Below, one piece after another: positions 15,691-27,810 of a DNA stretch of 38,670 nt. The position numbers were made by a program, and so were the translations under genes. Where the stretch lies: positions 1-38,670 of the forward strand of contig JAEXPQ010000080.1 in assembly GCA_023446735.1 (NCBI GenBank). Direction: 5' to 3'. Each line of letters begins with the position of its first letter. The first letter of the stretch is position 1. Under the pieces are notes generated by a model. That model had not been told where the DNA came from, ran no database searches, and saw only the letters and a list, made by a program, of their open reading frames with translations. The DNA comes from Verrucomicrobiota bacterium. GTDB taxonomy: Bacteria; Verrucomicrobiota; Verrucomicrobiia; Opitutales; Opitutaceae.

Positions 15691-16883
15691 GCGGCGATGA
15701 ACATGCCGTTGGCCTGGAGCTCGTGCGACCAGAGGGTAAGACCGGGAGCCGGTGTGCGGTGATCGATGGACGAAGCCGGGGATTCGCTGTTCTGGCGCGC
15801 GGCGCCACCGGTGCCGGCGTCCAGCGGGAGGGGCGTGAGCTCGGGGTGGGCGGCCGTGAAGGCTTCGGCGACCGCGGTGGTCTCGCGGCGCGCGAGGGTG
15901 CACACGGCATAAATCAGGCGCCCGCCGGGTTTGAGCGAGCCGGCGACTTTGTTGAGCAGGCCGAGCTGCACGGCGGCGAGCTCCTCGATATCGTGCGGGG
16001 TGGTGGTCCAGCGCGCGTCGGGGTTGCGGGCCCAGGTGCCGAGGCCGGAGCAGGGGGCGTCGACGAGGATGCCGTCGAACTTGGTCTTGGTCGGGAGATG
16101 GTCGGGCGTTTCCCAGGCGGCGACGCGGTAGTTGTAGAGCTGGGCGCGGTTGAAGCGGCGCTTGAGGTTCTCCAGACGGCGCTTGGAGCGGTCGCTGCAC
16201 CAGAGCGTGCCCTTGTTGGCCATCTGGTCGGCGAGATGCAGGGATTTGCCGCCCTCGCCGGCGCAGACGTCCCACCAGGTTTCGCCGGGCTGCGGGGCGC
16301 AGAGCGCGCCGACGAGTTGCGAGGCGAGATCCTGGATCTCGAAGGCGCCGGCGTTGAACGGCTCGGAGACGTAGAGGTCGTGGTGGCCGCGGTAGCGCAG
16401 GGTGTCGGGCGCAAGCGGGTGGGCGGCGGACTCGCACGAGCCCAGGGTCTTGGCGAGCGCGGCGGCCTGGCCGGGGCGGGCGCGAAGCCAGAGCGGGGGC
16501 GTGGATTGGAGCGAGCGCACCCAGGCGCGGCGGCGGGCTTCGGCCTGCGCGGGATCCACCCCGAAATCGACTTCGGCCCACACCCATTCGGGCACGGCGC
16601 GAGCGAGCAACGCCTCATCCTTCACGCTGTGAGGGTCGCGGGCGAAGCGTTCCTGCAGCTCGTTGGCCGCCTCGATCTGGACGGGCAGGCGATCCTGGGC
16701 CCCCAGCCAGCGCAACCACCGGAAGTACGCGAAGACGGCGCGCGTGAGTTTCTCGCGCCCGGCCTGCGGAAAACGGGGGTGGCGGCGCATGAAGTCGCGC
16801 AAGGCGGCATCGCCATTGAGACCGTCGCGCCAGGCGCGGATGGCCTCGGCGGCGTAGTTGAAGAGGGCGGCGGGAGCGGACAT
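15675..16883 (-). CDS. RsmB/NSUN-family rRNA (cytosine-C5) methyltransferase
   Basis: The 402-aa protein has an N-terminal helical RNA-binding region (1-120). It has a catalytic domain with the SAM motif WWDVCAGEGGKSLHLADQM (203-221), the motif IV VDAPCSGLGTWARNPDARW with Cys278, and the motif VI YAVCTL with catalytic Cys328. This two-cysteine pattern defines the m5C RNA methyltransferases; RsmB modifies C967 of 16S rRNA. The target is inferred from overall similarity. The start MSAPAALFNYAAEAIRAW at 16883 is preferred; the frame remains open upstream through repeat sequence. It overlaps the downstream methyltransferase by 16 bp. Confidence 0.85.
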   Translation of the reverse strand: MSAPAALFNYAAEAIRAWRDGLNGDAALRDFMRRHPRFPQAGREKLTRAVFAYFRWLRWLGAQDRLPVQIEAANELQERFARDPHSVKDEALLARAVPEWVWAEVDFGVDPAQAEARRRAWVRSLQSTPPLWLRARPGQAAALAKTLGSCESAAHPLAPDTLRYRGHHDLYVSEPFNAGAFEIQDLASQLVGALCAPQPGETWWDVCAGEGGKSLHLADQMANKGTLWCSDRSKRRLENLKRRFNRAQLYNYRVAAWETPDHLPTKTKFDGILVDAPCSGLGTWARNPDARWTTTPHDIEELAAVQLGLLNKVAGSLKPGGRLIYAVCTLARRETTAVAEAFTAAHPELTPLPLDAGTGGAARQNSESPASSIDHRTPAPGLTLWSHELQANGMFIAAWQKK

Positions 16884-16985
16884 GGGCGGGAGCGTGGGCG
16901 ACGCGGTGCGGGAGGGCAAGGCCCCCGGCGGGCTATTGCGGAATGGGGGTGCGGAATGGCCAAGGGGGATGGGCGGGACTCCGAA

Positions 16986-17085
16986 TCGTTCTCGTTCTCC
17001 TACTCTTTCTCGTTCTCTCGGGTCGGCGGGGCGTTCTGGGGGCGGAGCGGGAGGAGAACGAGAACGAGGAGGAGAACGAGAACGA
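16986..17085. repeat. Tandem 18-mers with an inverted partner upstream of aspS
   Basis: The 18-mer GGAGGAGAACGAGAACGA occurs twice head to tail (17050-17067 and 17068-17085). The reverse complement of 16986-17020 resembles this block closely, giving a long potential hairpin with a loop of about 29 nt. It sits in the 290-nt divergent spacer between the rRNA methyltransferase gene and aspS. Frames running through it encode Glu/Asn/Arg-rich low complexity and are not taken as coding. Confidence 0.8.
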
Positions 17086-17173
17086 GGGACGGAGCAGGAG
17101 CAGGAGAGGAAAAGGGGAGCCAGATTGGTATTGCCGCGGGCGGAGGCGGACCGTTTCGTCACCAACTCTCACC

Positions 17174-18967
<1,794 letters not shown>

Positions 18968-19000
18968 GCCGCGGAGCGACGAGAGTTTTCAGAACAACAA

Positions 19001-19023
19001 AGCCCGGGGGCCAACCCCGGGCT
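19001..19023. terminator. Hairpin between aspS and the PAS gene (probable bidirectional terminator)
   Basis: A 9-bp perfect GC-rich stem (AGCCCGGGG with CCCCGGGCT) and a 5-nt loop lie between the converging genes. On the minus strand it is followed by TTGTTGTT, so it suits the PAS gene better. On the plus strand the tail is only TCGTCGTC. Confidence 0.7.
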
Positions 19024-19069
19024 TCGTCGTCTGCGGGATCCACCCCTATCCCTCCGAGGGCGACCAGCG

Positions 19070-19654
19070 CTAGCCCAATCCCATGTCGGCGCGGAACCGC
19101 TTCTCGCAGTCGGGGCAGACGCAGTGGGAGAACTTCGCGGTGGAGTGTTGGGTGAGGTAGGCCTCGAGTTGCTCCCAATAGTCGTCGTCGTTTCGGATCT
19201 TTTTGCAGTAGCAGCAGATCGGGAGGAAGCCCTGGAGTTGCTTGATCTCGGCTTCCTGGGCGCGTTTGAGCGAGGCCTGCGCCTCGACGCGGTCCGTCAC
19301 ATCGATGCAACTTCCGATGTAACCGCGAAACTCGCCGGTGGTGTCGGAGAAGGGGACGCCGCGGTCGAAAATCCAGCGATAGGCGCCGTCGTGGCGACGA
19401 AGGCGATACTCCATCTCGAAGGCGGTGCGCCGGGCGAAGTTCGCCGTGTAGATGGCGAGGCAACGGTCGAAGTCCTCCACGTGCACGCCCTCGGCCCAGC
19501 CGTTGCCGCGCTCCTGCTCCACCGTGCGGCCGGTGAAGGCGAGCCAAACCTCGTTGAAATAGTCGCAGCCCATCGTGAGATCGGCGCGCCAGATCATGAT
19601 CGGCGCCTTCTCGACTAGGAGCCGGTACTCTTCGTGGGTGAGCGGGAGCGCCAT
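19070..19654 (-). CDS. PAS-domain protein with a C-terminal Cys-rich module
   Basis: The 194-aa protein has one PAS fold: EEYRLLVEKAPIMIWRADLTMGCDYFNEVWLAFTGRTVEQERGNGW, then the PAC block EYRLRRHDGAYRWIFDRGVPF...GYIGSCIDVTD. A short helix (about 122-140) leads to LPICCYCKKIRNDDDYW...FSHCVCPDC, with Cys147/Cys150 and Cys180/Cys183 placed like a zinc ribbon. I know this LPIC..CKKIR...CPDC tail from the ends of many bacterial sensor proteins; its role is not clear. No kinase, GGDEF or DNA-binding output domain is present. The start at 19654 (MALPLTHEEY) is preferred. It is divergent from kdpA. Confidence 0.8.
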   Translation of the reverse strand: MALPLTHEEYRLLVEKAPIMIWRADLTMGCDYFNEVWLAFTGRTVEQERGNGWAEGVHVEDFDRCLAIYTANFARRTAFEMEYRLRRHDGAYRWIFDRGVPFSDTTGEFRGYIGSCIDVTDRVEAQASLKRAQEAEIKQLQGFLPICCYCKKIRNDDDYWEQLEAYLTQHSTAKFSHCVCPDCEKRFRADMGLG

Positions 19655-19887
19655 GGAAAGTAGGTCCGGGGGGTGAGGGTGGTGCGCCGCCGGCCGAGAG
19701 CGGCGGGGCGGCAGGTGGTGTCTGATGGCTACGTTCATTCGGCCGAAACCCGCCGGGCTGAAGGCGCACGAGCCCGATTGTCGCCTGTCGGATTGTTCCG
19801 CGACTCCGCCGCGTAATGTTTCCTTAACGGATCAGGCGGGGCTGTTGATTAGGGCGTCGTCGTCGCGCGCAGTATGGTGGTGGCGTC

Positions 19888-21579
19888 ATGAACGCCGCCG
19901 GCTTCGCCTACCTCAGTCTCTTCCTCGTCGTGTTGGTCGCCGCCTCGGTGCCGCTCGGCCGCTGGTTGGCCGACGTGCTCGAGGGACGCACGCCGTTCTT
20001 CCTGCGGTGGCTGGCGCCCGTCGAGCGAGCGATGTACCGGCTGGCGGGGATCGACGCGACCGCCGAGATGGGCTGGCGCGCGTACGCCGGTGCTCTGCTC
20101 GTCTTCCATCTCTTCGGTTTCATCGCGCTGATCGCGCTACAGCTCGCGCAAGGTTGGTTGCCGCTGAATCCGGCAGGCTTTGGCGCGGTGCCGGTGGGCG
20201 TGGCGGTGAACACCGCGGTCTCCTTCGTCACCAACACCAACTGGCAGGCCTATTCGGGCGAGGCCTCGCTGAGCACCCTCACGCAGATGGCGGGCTTGGG
20301 CGTGCAGAACTTCCTCAGCGCCGCCGTCGGTCTCGCGGTCATGGCCGCCCTGGCACGCGGACTCGTGCGAAAGTCCGCCGCCGGTCTCGGCAACTTCTGG
20401 GCCGATCTCGGGCGCGGCACGCTCTATGTGCTGCTGCCGCTCTCGCTCGTGCTGGCGGTGGTGCTCGTCACGCAGGGGGTGCCGATGTCGTTCGTGCCGT
20501 ACGCGAAGGCGACGACGCTCACCGGCGCTGAGCAGGTCATCCCGCTCGGGCCGGCCGCCTCGCAGGTCGCGATCAAGCAGCTCGGTACCAACGGCGGCGG
20601 CTTCTACGGCGTGAACTCCGCGCACCCGCTGGAGAACCCGACTCCGCTTTCCAACTTCCTGCAGACACTCGCGATCCTCCTGCTGCCGGCAGGCGGCGTG
20701 CTCGCGTTCGGCCGACTCGTCGGCGCGCGGCGTCACGCGTGGGTGGTGTACGGCGTGATGCTGGCGTTCTTCGTCGCCGCGCTGGGCTTGGCGCTCTGGG
20801 CGGAAGTCGCGCCGCATCCGCCGCTCGGAGCCGCGGTCGCGATGGAGGGCAAGGAGGTGCGCTTCGGCGTCGTGCCGAGCGTGCTCTGGGCCAACGCCAC
20901 CACCGTCGCCTCCAACGGCTCCGTCAACGCCATGCACTCCTCGCTCTCACCGCTAGCGGGCGGCGTGGCGCTGTTCAACATGCTGCTCGGCGAGATCATC
21001 TTCGGCGGTATCGGCTCCGGCCTCTACGGCATGGTCGCGATGATCGTGCTGGCGGTGTTCCTCGCCGGGCTGATGGTCGGCCGCACGCCTGAGTACCTCG
21101 GCAAGAAGATCGAGGCCTTCGAGGTGAAGATGGCGGCGGTCGCGGTGCTCGTCCCGTGCGTGGCGGTGCTTTTCGGATGCGCGGCGTCGTTTCTCACCGC
21201 GAGCGGCCGCGCAGCCGTCGGCAACGGCGGCCCGCACGCGCTCACCGAGGTGCTCTACGCCTGGGGCTCGATGGCCAACAACAACGGCTCCGCCTTCGGC
21301 AGCCTCACCGCGACCGGCGGCCTCTACACTTGGGGCGGCGCGCTCGCGATGCTCCTCGGTCGGTTCGCCGTGATCCTGCCGCTGCTCGCGCTGGCGGGCA
21401 GCCTCGCCGCGAAGAAAACCGTGCCGCCCTCCAGCGGCACCTTTCCGACCGACGGCCCGCTCTTCGCCGCCCTCCTCGGCGGCACGATCCTGATCGTCGT
21501 CGCGCTCACTCACTTTCCCTCGCTCGCGCTCGGCCCGGTGCTGGAGCACCTGCTGCTCGGTGCCGGCCGCACCTTCTGA
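19888..21579 (+). CDS. kdpA: K+-transporting ATPase subunit A (KdpA)
   Basis: The 563-aa channel-like subunit of the KdpFABC high-affinity K+ pump. The four pore/selectivity-filter regions can be seen: VTNTNWQAYSGE (Asn116/Asn118 region), GTNGGGFYGVNSAHP (from residue 233), ASNGSVNAMHSS (near 342) and SMANNNGSAF (464-468). About ten membrane helices are present. The ATG at 19888 opens MNAAGFAYLSLFLVVLVAAS. A canonical kdpF upstream is not apparent. The 233-nt divergent spacer before it should hold the KdpE-controlled promoter. No c-di-AMP riboswitch was recognised there. Confidence 0.97.
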   Translation: MNAAGFAYLSLFLVVLVAASVPLGRWLADVLEGRTPFFLRWLAPVERAMYRLAGIDATAEMGWRAYAGALLVFHLFGFIALIALQLAQGWLPLNPAGFGAVPVGVAVNTAVSFVTNTNWQAYSGEASLSTLTQMAGLGVQNFLSAAVGLAVMAALARGLVRKSAAGLGNFWADLGRGTLYVLLPLSLVLAVVLVTQGVPMSFVPYAKATTLTGAEQVIPLGPAASQVAIKQLGTNGGGFYGVNSAHPLENPTPLSNFLQTLAILLLPAGGVLAFGRLVGARRHAWVVYGVMLAFFVAALGLALWAEVAPHPPLGAAVAMEGKEVRFGVVPSVLWANATTVASNGSVNAMHSSLSPLAGGVALFNMLLGEIIFGGIGSGLYGMVAMIVLAVFLAGLMVGRTPEYLGKKIEAFEVKMAAVAVLVPCVAVLFGCAASFLTASGRAAVGNGGPHALTEVLYAWGSMANNNGSAFGSLTATGGLYTWGGALAMLLGRFAVILPLLALAGSLAAKKTVPPSSGTFPTDGPLFAALLGGTILIVVALTHFPSLALGPVLEHLLLGAGRTF

Positions 21580-21597
21580 ACAACGGAGATCCACCCC

Positions 21598-23688
<2,091 letters not shown>

Positions 23689-23694
23689 ACCACC

Positions 23695-23859
23695 ATGAAA
23701 ACAACCGCCGAACGTCTCCGCATCGGTTCCTATGTCCTCGCGACCGTGGTCGGACTGATCCTCGGCCTGATGCTCGCACAATGCAGCGCGGGCGATCACG
23801 GCGGCTCGCGCGTCGCGTGGCCGGCTTCCGATTCCCTCGGTCTCCACCCCAACAAATGA
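23695..23859 (+). CDS. 54-aa single-span membrane protein between kdpB and kdpC
   Basis: A short gene starts at ATG 23695, 6 nt after the kdpB stop, and its TGA overlaps the kdpC ATG by 4 bp (ATGA). The protein begins MKTTAERLRIGSYVLATVVG and continues with a hydrophobic helix (about residues 11-29) ending LMLAQC. A polar tail follows, with GDHGGSR and ending HPNK. The tight fit on both sides argues that it is a real, co-translated member of the operon. It is not the usual KdpF, which is about 29 aa and precedes kdpA. A role as a small accessory subunit of the Kdp complex is inference. The Cys30 context is only a poor lipobox, with Gln before Cys. Confidence 0.75.
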   Translation: MKTTAERLRIGSYVLATVVGLILGLMLAQCSAGDHGGSRVAWPASDSLGLHPNK

Positions 23860-24413
23860 ACACACTCCTCACCGCGCTGCGTCTGTTGCTCGTCCTGACC
23901 GTGGTCACGGGTGGGCTCTATCCGTTCGCCGTCTGGGCGCTGACGCGCGTCGCGTTCACGCGGCAGGCGGAGGGCTCGCTGGTCGTGCGCGACGGGGTCG
24001 TCGTCGGCTCCGCGCTGCTGGCGCAGGACACGGCGGGCAACCCATGCTACTTCCAACCGCGGCCCTCGGCGGCGAGCTTCGCCACCGTGCCCTCGGGCGC
24101 GAGCAACCAGGCGTGGACCAGTGCCGCGCTCGCCCAGTCGATCACCGCGCGCCGCGCCGCGTTCCCGTCTGCCGCCACCGTGCCTGCCGATCTGCTCACC
24201 GCCAGCGGCAGCGGGCTCGATCCTGATCTCTCGCCGGCCGCGGTGCGCCTGCAGGCCGACCGCGTCGCCACGGCCCGGCGACTCGAATCCGCGCAGCAGG
24301 CCGCACTCGACGAACTGATTGCGCGGCTCACGGTGGGCGGGCAGTTTACTCCGGCGCGGATCAATGTGCTCGCGCTCAACCTCGCGCTCGATTCCCGCTT
24401 TCCCGTTCAGTGA
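23856..24413 (+). CDS. kdpC: K+-transporting ATPase subunit C (KdpC)
   Basis: The 185-aa KdpC has one N-terminal membrane helix (ALRLLLVLTVVTGGLYPFAVWAL). It then has the family blocks VGSALLAQDTAGNPCYFQPRPSA, SGASNQAWTS, PADLLTASGSGLDPDLSPAAVRLQADRVA and INVLALNLALD. It assists ATP binding and assembly of the KdpFABC pump. The ATG at 23856 overlaps the small upstream gene by 4 bp, and the stop overlaps the kdpD GTG by 4 bp. The usual YFWGRPSA-type segment here reads YFQPRPSA. Confidence 0.95.
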   Translation: MNTLLTALRLLLVLTVVTGGLYPFAVWALTRVAFTRQAEGSLVVRDGVVVGSALLAQDTAGNPCYFQPRPSAASFATVPSGASNQAWTSAALAQSITARRAAFPSAATVPADLLTASGSGLDPDLSPAAVRLQADRVATARRLESAQQAALDELIARLTVGGQFTPARINVLALNLALDSRFPVQ

Positions 24414-27076
24414 ACACCGAAGCCGACCGTCCCGATCCCGATGCGCTTGCCGCCGCGCTGCGGAGCACCGAGGCCAAGGCCCGGCGTGGCCGGTTGAAGG
24501 TCTTCCTCGGGATGTGCCCCGGCGTGGGGAAGACGTATGCGATGCTCCGCGCCGCCCAGCGCGCGCGGGCCGAGAAGGCCGATGTGGTTGTCGGGGTCGT
24601 CGAGACCCACGGTCGTGCCGAGACCGAGGCGATGGTGGCGGGGTTGGAGACCCAGCCGCGGCGCACGTTCAAACACCGTGGAGCCAGCCTCGCGGAAATG
24701 GACATCGACGGGCTGCTCGCACGCCGGCCGCAGCTGGCGGTGGTCGACGAACTCGCTCACTCGAATGCTCCCGGATCGCGCCATACGAAACGTTGGCAGG
24801 ATGTCGTCGAGCTGCTCGAAGCCGGCGTGGATGTCTTCACGACGTTGAACATCCAGCACGTCGAGTCGCGGGCAGATGCGGTGCGCCAGATCGTCGGCGT
24901 GGCGGTGCGCGAGACCGTGCCCGATTCCGTGCTCGATCTGGCCGACGAGATCGAGCTGCTCGACCTCACGCCGGGGGCACTGCGCGAGCGGTTGCGCGAA
25001 GGGAAGGTCTACCTCGGCGAGCGCGCGGCGACGGCCGCGGAGAACTTCTTCCAGGAGTCGAATCTCAACGCGCTCCGCGAACTCGCGTTGCGCTTCACCG
25101 CCGAGCGCGTCGACCGCGAATTGCGCGCACTGCGCTCGACCACGGTGAAACAGACGGTGTGGCGCAGCGGCGAACGCCTGCTGGTCGCCGTGGGCGCCAG
25201 CCCATTCTCCACGCAGCTCGTGCGCTGGACGCGCCGCCTCGCCGCCGCCCAGGGCGCCTCGTGGGTGGCGGTTTACGTCGAAGGCTCGCGCGCGCCCACG
25301 CCGGAGGCCCAGCGGTTGCTCGATGCCAATCTCGCGTTGGCCCGCGAACTCGGTGCCGAGGTCGTGGTGACGCACGACGACGACGTGGCCGCGGCGCTGG
25401 TCCGCACGGCGCTGCGGTACGACGCGACGCAGATCGTCGTCGGCAAGCCGCGCGAGTCGCGTTGGCTCGCGTGGCTGCGGGGCGGCTCACTGGTCGAGCG
25501 TCTCCTGCGGCAGGGCGGCAACATCGATATCTACGTCGTGCCCGCCGAGCCGGGCGCATCGCCGCGCCGGCAGGTCGATCTGGAGGCCGCGTGGCGGAGT
25601 CGGCCGAGCGAGTACGGGTGGGCGGTCGGGACAGTGGTCGCCCTCACGCTGCTGGGGCAGTTGCTCCCGGCGGACACCTATCTCGCGGCCGGACTGGTGT
25701 ACCTGCTGGCGATCGTGGCGCTGAGCCTGCGCGTCGGGCGCGGTCCGGTGTTGGCCGCGGGCGTGCTCAGCGCGGCGACGTGGAACTTCCTGTTCATCCC
25801 GCCGCGGTTCACCTTCCATATCAGCCGGGTCGAGGATGCGACGCTGTTCGTCGCGTACTTCGCGGTGGCGATCATCGTCGGCCAGCTCACTGCGCGAATC
25901 CGCGCCCAGGGGCGCCACGAACGGCTGCGCGAGGAACGGGCGACGGCGCTCTTTGATCTGACGCGCGCGCTGGCCGAGGCGCGGGACCTGGACGGGGCGG
26001 TGTTCGCCGCGTTGCGGCAGATCGACGGGCTTTTCGGTGTGACGAGTGCTCTGCTTCTGGCGGAGAACGGAGGCCCGGGGCTGGTGCCCCATTTCGCAGG
26101 ATCCTTCGCCGTCGACGAGAAGGAGGGCGGGGTGGCGGCTTGGGTGTTGGCCCATCGGCGTGCCGCCGGGCGCTTCACCGACACGCTGCCGGCGAGCGCG
26201 GGCTACCACTTGCCACTAGTACGCGAGGAACGCGCGCTCGGCGTGTTGTGTGTGTGCGCCGGAGACAAAGCGCTCACCCTCGCGCAACGCGACCTGCTCG
26301 ATGCCTTCGGTCGACAACTGGCGTTGATGATCGAGCGCGACACCCTGCACGCGGCTAGCGAGCGCGAGAAGCTCCTCGCCGAGTCCGCGAAACTCCACCG
26401 CGCGCTGCTCGACAGCGTCTCGCACGAGCTGCGCACGCCGCTGGCGGTGATCACCGGCACGCTTGAGAATCTTGCCGAGGCCGACGTCGCCACGCGGACC
26501 AGCCTCCTCCGCGAGGGCCGCACCGCCGCCCAGCGCCTGAACCGGCTGGTTGGCAACCTGCTCGACCAGACGCGGCTCGAGAGCGGCGCGCTCAAGCCGC
26601 GCTGCGACTGGTGCGACGCGGGGGACATCGTGAACGCGGCGGTCGAGGGCGTGCGCGACGCGTTAGCGGGCCATCCGCTCACGCTCGAGGTGCCGGCGGA
26701 GTTTGCGCCGCTCTATGCGGACTTCACGCTCACCGAGCAGGCGCTCGCCAACCTGCTGCTCAATGCCGCGGTGCACACGCCTGTCGGCACCGCGATCACG
26801 GTCACCGCCGGCATCGAGGCGGACGGAACGCGGGCGTTTCTCGCGGTGGCCGACCGAGGTCCGGGCATCGGCGCGGCCGAGCAGGAGCGGCTCTTTCGCA
26901 AGTTTGCCCGCGGCGGCGGCGTGCGGGCTGGCGGGCTCGGGCTGGGGCTATCGATTGTGCAAGGTTTCGCCGCCGCACAGGGCGGCACGGTCGCCTACCG
27001 CGACAACGCTGGCGGCGGCGCCGTGTTCACCATTTACCTGCCGCACCGCACGCCACAGGGTGAGCCCGCACCATGA
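24410..27076 (+). CDS. kdpD: Sensor histidine kinase KdpD
   Basis: The 888-aa sensor has an N-terminal KdpD domain with the Walker A motif GMCPGVGKTYAML and the block FTTLNIQHVESRADAV. A USP-like domain follows (about 240-390), then four membrane helices (about 402-495), a GAF-like region, and a HisKA/HATPase core. The phosphorylated His672 lies in SVSHELRTP, and GLGLGLSIVQGF is in the ATPase lobe. It senses K+ limitation and controls KdpE phosphorylation. The start is GTG at 24410, which overlaps the kdpC stop by 4 bp (GTGA). Full domain order is preserved. Confidence 0.95.
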   Translation: MNTEADRPDPDALAAALRSTEAKARRGRLKVFLGMCPGVGKTYAMLRAAQRARAEKADVVVGVVETHGRAETEAMVAGLETQPRRTFKHRGASLAEMDIDGLLARRPQLAVVDELAHSNAPGSRHTKRWQDVVELLEAGVDVFTTLNIQHVESRADAVRQIVGVAVRETVPDSVLDLADEIELLDLTPGALRERLREGKVYLGERAATAAENFFQESNLNALRELALRFTAERVDRELRALRSTTVKQTVWRSGERLLVAVGASPFSTQLVRWTRRLAAAQGASWVAVYVEGSRAPTPEAQRLLDANLALARELGAEVVVTHDDDVAAALVRTALRYDATQIVVGKPRESRWLAWLRGGSLVERLLRQGGNIDIYVVPAEPGASPRRQVDLEAAWRSRPSEYGWAVGTVVALTLLGQLLPADTYLAAGLVYLLAIVALSLRVGRGPVLAAGVLSAATWNFLFIPPRFTFHISRVEDATLFVAYFAVAIIVGQLTARIRAQGRHERLREERATALFDLTRALAEARDLDGAVFAALRQIDGLFGVTSALLLAENGGPGLVPHFAGSFAVDEKEGGVAAWVLAHRRAAGRFTDTLPASAGYHLPLVREERALGVLCVCAGDKALTLAQRDLLDAFGRQLALMIERDTLHAASEREKLLAESAKLHRALLDSVSHELRTPLAVITGTLENLAEADVATRTSLLREGRTAAQRLNRLVGNLLDQTRLESGALKPRCDWCDAGDIVNAAVEGVRDALAGHPLTLEVPAEFAPLYADFTLTEQALANLLLNAAVHTPVGTAITVTAGIEADGTRAFLAVADRGPGIGAAEQERLFRKFARGGGVRAGGLGLGLSIVQGFAAAQGGTVAYRDNAGGGAVFTIYLPHRTPQGEPAP

Positions 27077-27762
27077 GCGCGGCCGCCACTCCGAAGATCC
27101 TGATCGTCGACGACGAGGTGCAGATCCGCCGGCTGCTGCGGCTCACGCTCGAGACGGAGCGCTACCGGGTCGCCGAAGCTGAGACCGGGCAGCTCGCGCT
27201 CCACGAAGCCGCGGTGAACGCCCCCGACGGCATCGTGCTCGACCTCGGGTTGCCCGACCTCGACGGCACCGCGGTGATCCGGCGGCTGCGCGAGTGGTCG
27301 AAGGTGCCCGTGCTCGTGCTCTCGGTACGTGCGGGCGAAGATGACAAGATCGCTGCGCTCGACGCCGGTGCCGACGACTATCTCACGAAACCCTTCGGCG
27401 GCCGCGAACTCCTCGCGCGCCTCCGCGCGATCCTGCGGCGCGTCCAGACCAGCTCTGAGCCGGCGATCGTGCGCTTCGGCGACATCGAGGTGGACCAGCC
27501 CGCTCGGGTCGTGCGTCGCGGCGGCGCCGAGGTGAAGCTCACGGCGAAGGAGTATGCGTTTCTCCACCTGCTTGTGCAGCACCGCGGGAAGGTCGTCACC
27601 CACCGCCAGATCCTGCGCGAGATCTGGGGGCCGAACGCCGAGGAGGCCACGCACTACCTGCGCGTACACATGGCGCACCTGCGGGCGAAGCTCGAAGCCG
27701 AACCGAATCAGCCGAAGCACCTGCGCACCGATGCCGGCATCGGCTACCGGCTGGTGGAGTAG
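27073..27762 (+). CDS. kdpE: Response regulator KdpE (OmpR family)
   Basis: The 229-aa regulator has a receiver domain with the acidic pair VDDE, phospho-acceptor Asp57 in VLDLGLPD, the conserved Lys in DYLTKPFG, and a winged-helix DNA-binding domain (VKLTAKEYAFLHLLVQHRGKVVTHRQILREIWG...YLRVHMAHLRAKLE). It activates the kdp operon when phosphorylated by KdpD. The ATG overlaps the kdpD stop by 4 bp. With kdpA, kdpB, the small gene, kdpC and kdpD it forms one transcription unit. It converges with the secreted protein gene after a 48-nt gap. Confidence 0.96.
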   Translation: MSAAATPKILIVDDEVQIRRLLRLTLETERYRVAEAETGQLALHEAAVNAPDGIVLDLGLPDLDGTAVIRRLREWSKVPVLVLSVRAGEDDKIAALDAGADDYLTKPFGGRELLARLRAILRRVQTSSEPAIVRFGDIEVDQPARVVRRGGAEVKLTAKEYAFLHLLVQHRGKVVTHRQILREIWGPNAEEATHYLRVHMAHLRAKLEAEPNQPKHLRTDAGIGYRLVE

Positions 27763-27810
27763 CGCGAGGCGTCAGCCCCGCCCTGAGGCGTTCGGAGGGC
27801 GACCAGGCGC

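Noticed and set aside
15675..17165. Longer N-terminus for the rRNA methyltransferase
   Set aside because: The extra 94 residues are encoded by the repeat region and are Arg/Pro/Ser-rich; the family start fits MSAPAALFNY at 16883.
19655..19887. c-di-AMP (ydaO) riboswitch before kdpA
   Set aside because: No recognisable ydaO core; the stretch holds only GC-rich spacer with weak promoter-like boxes.
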